The notes below the pieces were generated by a model. It did not search any database, had not been told where the DNA came from, and worked only from the letters and a program-made list of their open reading frames with translations. Source: Gemmatimonadota bacterium (GTDB lineage Bacteria; Gemmatimonadota; Gemmatimonadetes; Longimicrobiales; Gaopeijiaceae). Taken from it: a stretch of 64,000 nucleotides of DNA. Shown here piece after piece: positions 62,557 through 64,000 of this stretch. Each line of letters opens with the position of its first letter. Positions within the stretch are counted from its first letter, which is position 1. The position numbers were made by a program, and so were the translations under genes. The DNA is taken from assembly GCA_002724575.1 (NCBI GenBank), contig PBPC01000031.1, positions 7,313 through 71,312 on the forward strand. Direction: 5' to 3'.

Positions 62557-63375
62557 ATGACAACAACTGACCTTGGTGTGACTGCTGAAGTGACAAAAGA
62601 ACTTGATAGTCCCTTAGAAATAGCAGGAGTGAAGTTTACATCGCGCCTCATTGTCGGTACTGGAAAGTATACCACTAACCAGATCATGATCGATGCCATT
62701 AGGGCGAGTGGTGCTGAAATGGTGACAGTTGCGGTGCGTCGTGTGGATCTCGATCGGACAAAAGAGGAGGCAATTCTACATCACCTAAACCCAGAAGAGT
62801 TTTTCTTATTGGCAAATACTGCTGGATGCCACACGGCAGACGATGCAATCCGGTACGCGAGGTTGGCTCGGGCTGCCGGCTTCAACGAGTTCGTGAAGTT
62901 AGAGGTTATCGGTGATGATGAGACGCTATTACCAGACGTCCAGGCTACGATTGAAGCAGCGCAGATTCTTGCCGATGAAGGGTTCAAGGTAATGGCATAC
63001 ACCAACGATGATCTCATTACTGCACTTCGACTCGAGGATGTTGGTTGCGTCGCAGTTATGCCGCTTGCAAGTCCGATTGGCAGTGGGCTTGGTGTTGTGA
63101 ACCCTTACTTCATCAGGGAGATCAAGAGGAGGCTCGAGGTCCCAGTCATCGTAGATGCAGGGGTAGGAACCGCATCCGACGCTTGTCTGACTATGGAACA
63201 AGGAGTGGACGGCGTCCTTATGAATACCGCATTGGCAGCAGCTGAGGACCCAGTCAGGATGGCTCATGCGATGAAGACTGCTACGATTGCTGGGCGACTT
63301 GCCTTCTTGGCTGGCCGCATGAAATCTCGTGAGATCGCAGTTCCGTCGTCTCCTAAGGTGGGAATGCTGGACTGA
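62557..63375 (+). CDS. thiG: thiazole synthase ThiG
   Basis: SRLIVGTGKYTTNQIM, TVAVRRVDL, DAGVGTASDACLTMEQGVDGVLMNTALA. Confidence 0.96.
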   Translation: MTTTDLGVTAEVTKELDSPLEIAGVKFTSRLIVGTGKYTTNQIMIDAIRASGAEMVTVAVRRVDLDRTKEEAILHHLNPEEFFLLANTAGCHTADDAIRYARLARAAGFNEFVKLEVIGDDETLLPDVQATIEAAQILADEGFKVMAYTNDDLITALRLEDVGCVAVMPLASPIGSGLGVVNPYFIREIKRRLEVPVIVDAGVGTASDACLTMEQGVDGVLMNTALAAAEDPVRMAHAMKTATIAGRLAFLAGRMKSREIAVPSSPKVGMLD

Positions 63376-63378
63376 GCC

Positions 63379-64000
63379 GTGACACAAGACAGGTGCAGCT
63401 TAGGCCGACGGGTCGCATTCAAGATAAGAGAACAAGTTGAGCGCGGCCGTCGGCTCGACAGAGCTCTGGAATCATGTATTCAAGGTGTAGACCCTCGAGA
63501 GCGTGCGTTTGCCCACGAACTCGCCTATGGAGTGACGAGACTACGAGGTCGACTGGATCATTTACTTTCACCTCATGTGCACAGAGGTGTGGACACACTT
63601 GATCCGGACGTACGAGAAGTTCTGAGGCTTGCTCTCTACCAGTTGCTCTATATGAATTCGGTGCCTGACTACGCAGCGGTCTCAGAGTCAGTGGCACAGG
63701 TCCGCTCGCTCGCTGGTAAAGGTGCAGCTGGACTTGCGAACGCTGTGTTGCGAAAGCTGGCTGCAGGGGGAGCTGATACGGCGGAATTCCCAGATCTTGA
63801 TTCTGATCCATTAGGATTCCTTACGACCTGGGGATCTCATCCAAGGTGGCTGGTCGACCGTTGGCTCAAGAGATGGGGGGCTCAGAAGGTTTTCGACCTC
63901 ATCGAAGCTAACAATACGCGTCCGTTGGCCTGCTTGACTCCGCTTTATTCAAAGGCGGAAGAGGCTCTGAAAGCCCTCAAGATGGCAGGGCTGGATGGAG
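63379..64000 (+). CDS. rsmB: 16S rRNA (cytosine-C5)-methyltransferase RsmB, 3'-truncated by window edge
   Basis: Frame open to window end: VTQDRCSLGRRVAFKIREQVERGRRLDRALESCIQGVDPRERAFAHELAYGVTRLRGRLDHLL... NSVPDYAAVSESVAQVRSLAGKGAAGLANAVLRKL. Not in ORF track. Confidence 0.85.
   Translation, partial: MTQDRCSLGRRVAFKIREQVERGRRLDRALESCIQGVDPRERAFAHELAYGVTRLRGRLDHLLSPHVHRGVDTLDPDVREVLRLALYQLLYMNSVPDYAAVSESVAQVRSLAGKGAAGLANAVLRKLAAGGADTAEFPDLDSDPLGFLTTWGSHPRWLVDRWLKRWGAQKVFDLIEANNTRPLACLTPLYSKAEEALKALKMAGLDG

Overview
This 64 kb window reads as an ordinary, densely coded bacterial chromosome. It carries several housekeeping operons (gpmI, mutS, holA, ddl, a fusA-like EF-G, sdhCAB, glnA, thiC, tdh/kbl, yebC-ruvCAB, queA-tgt-yajC, def-fmt, thiE-thiS-thiG, rsmB) and an accessory block at about 36-54 kb of exported hydrolases and PQQ dehydrogenases. 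Lineage is uncertain. The many secreted S46/M28/M16/S9 peptidases and PQQ enzymes would fit Gemmatimonadota or relatives, but that is inference. I saw no rRNA, tRNA, transposase, phage genes or CRISPR array. The most interesting signal is at 2746-3114. An ArsC/Spx-like thioredoxin-fold gene is interrupted by one in-frame TGA exactly where the first redox Cys of the CxxC motif belongs (YEKPT-[TGA]-TTCRK), followed at once by a SECIS-like hairpin. It looks like a selenoprotein that the ORF track truncates. The gene just upstream is a nitroreductase-family protein with an E-Y-K triad at the spacing expected for iodotyrosine deiodinase. Other findings: a TPP riboswitch with a Shine-Dalgarno-sequestering hairpin before thiC; a 33-codon micro-ORF coupling thiC to a threonine dehydrogenase; a strong hairpin between an ECF sigma gene and its anti-sigma gene; a duplicated M20-amidohydrolase/amidase cassette flanking a Tat-exported HDAC-like deacetylase; and a PQQ dehydrogenase with a CxxCH motif in its catalytic domain. 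Genes at both window edges (M28 peptidase, rsmB) are truncated and incomplete or absent in the ORF track. All calls come from reading the sequence and recalling family motifs; no searches were run.
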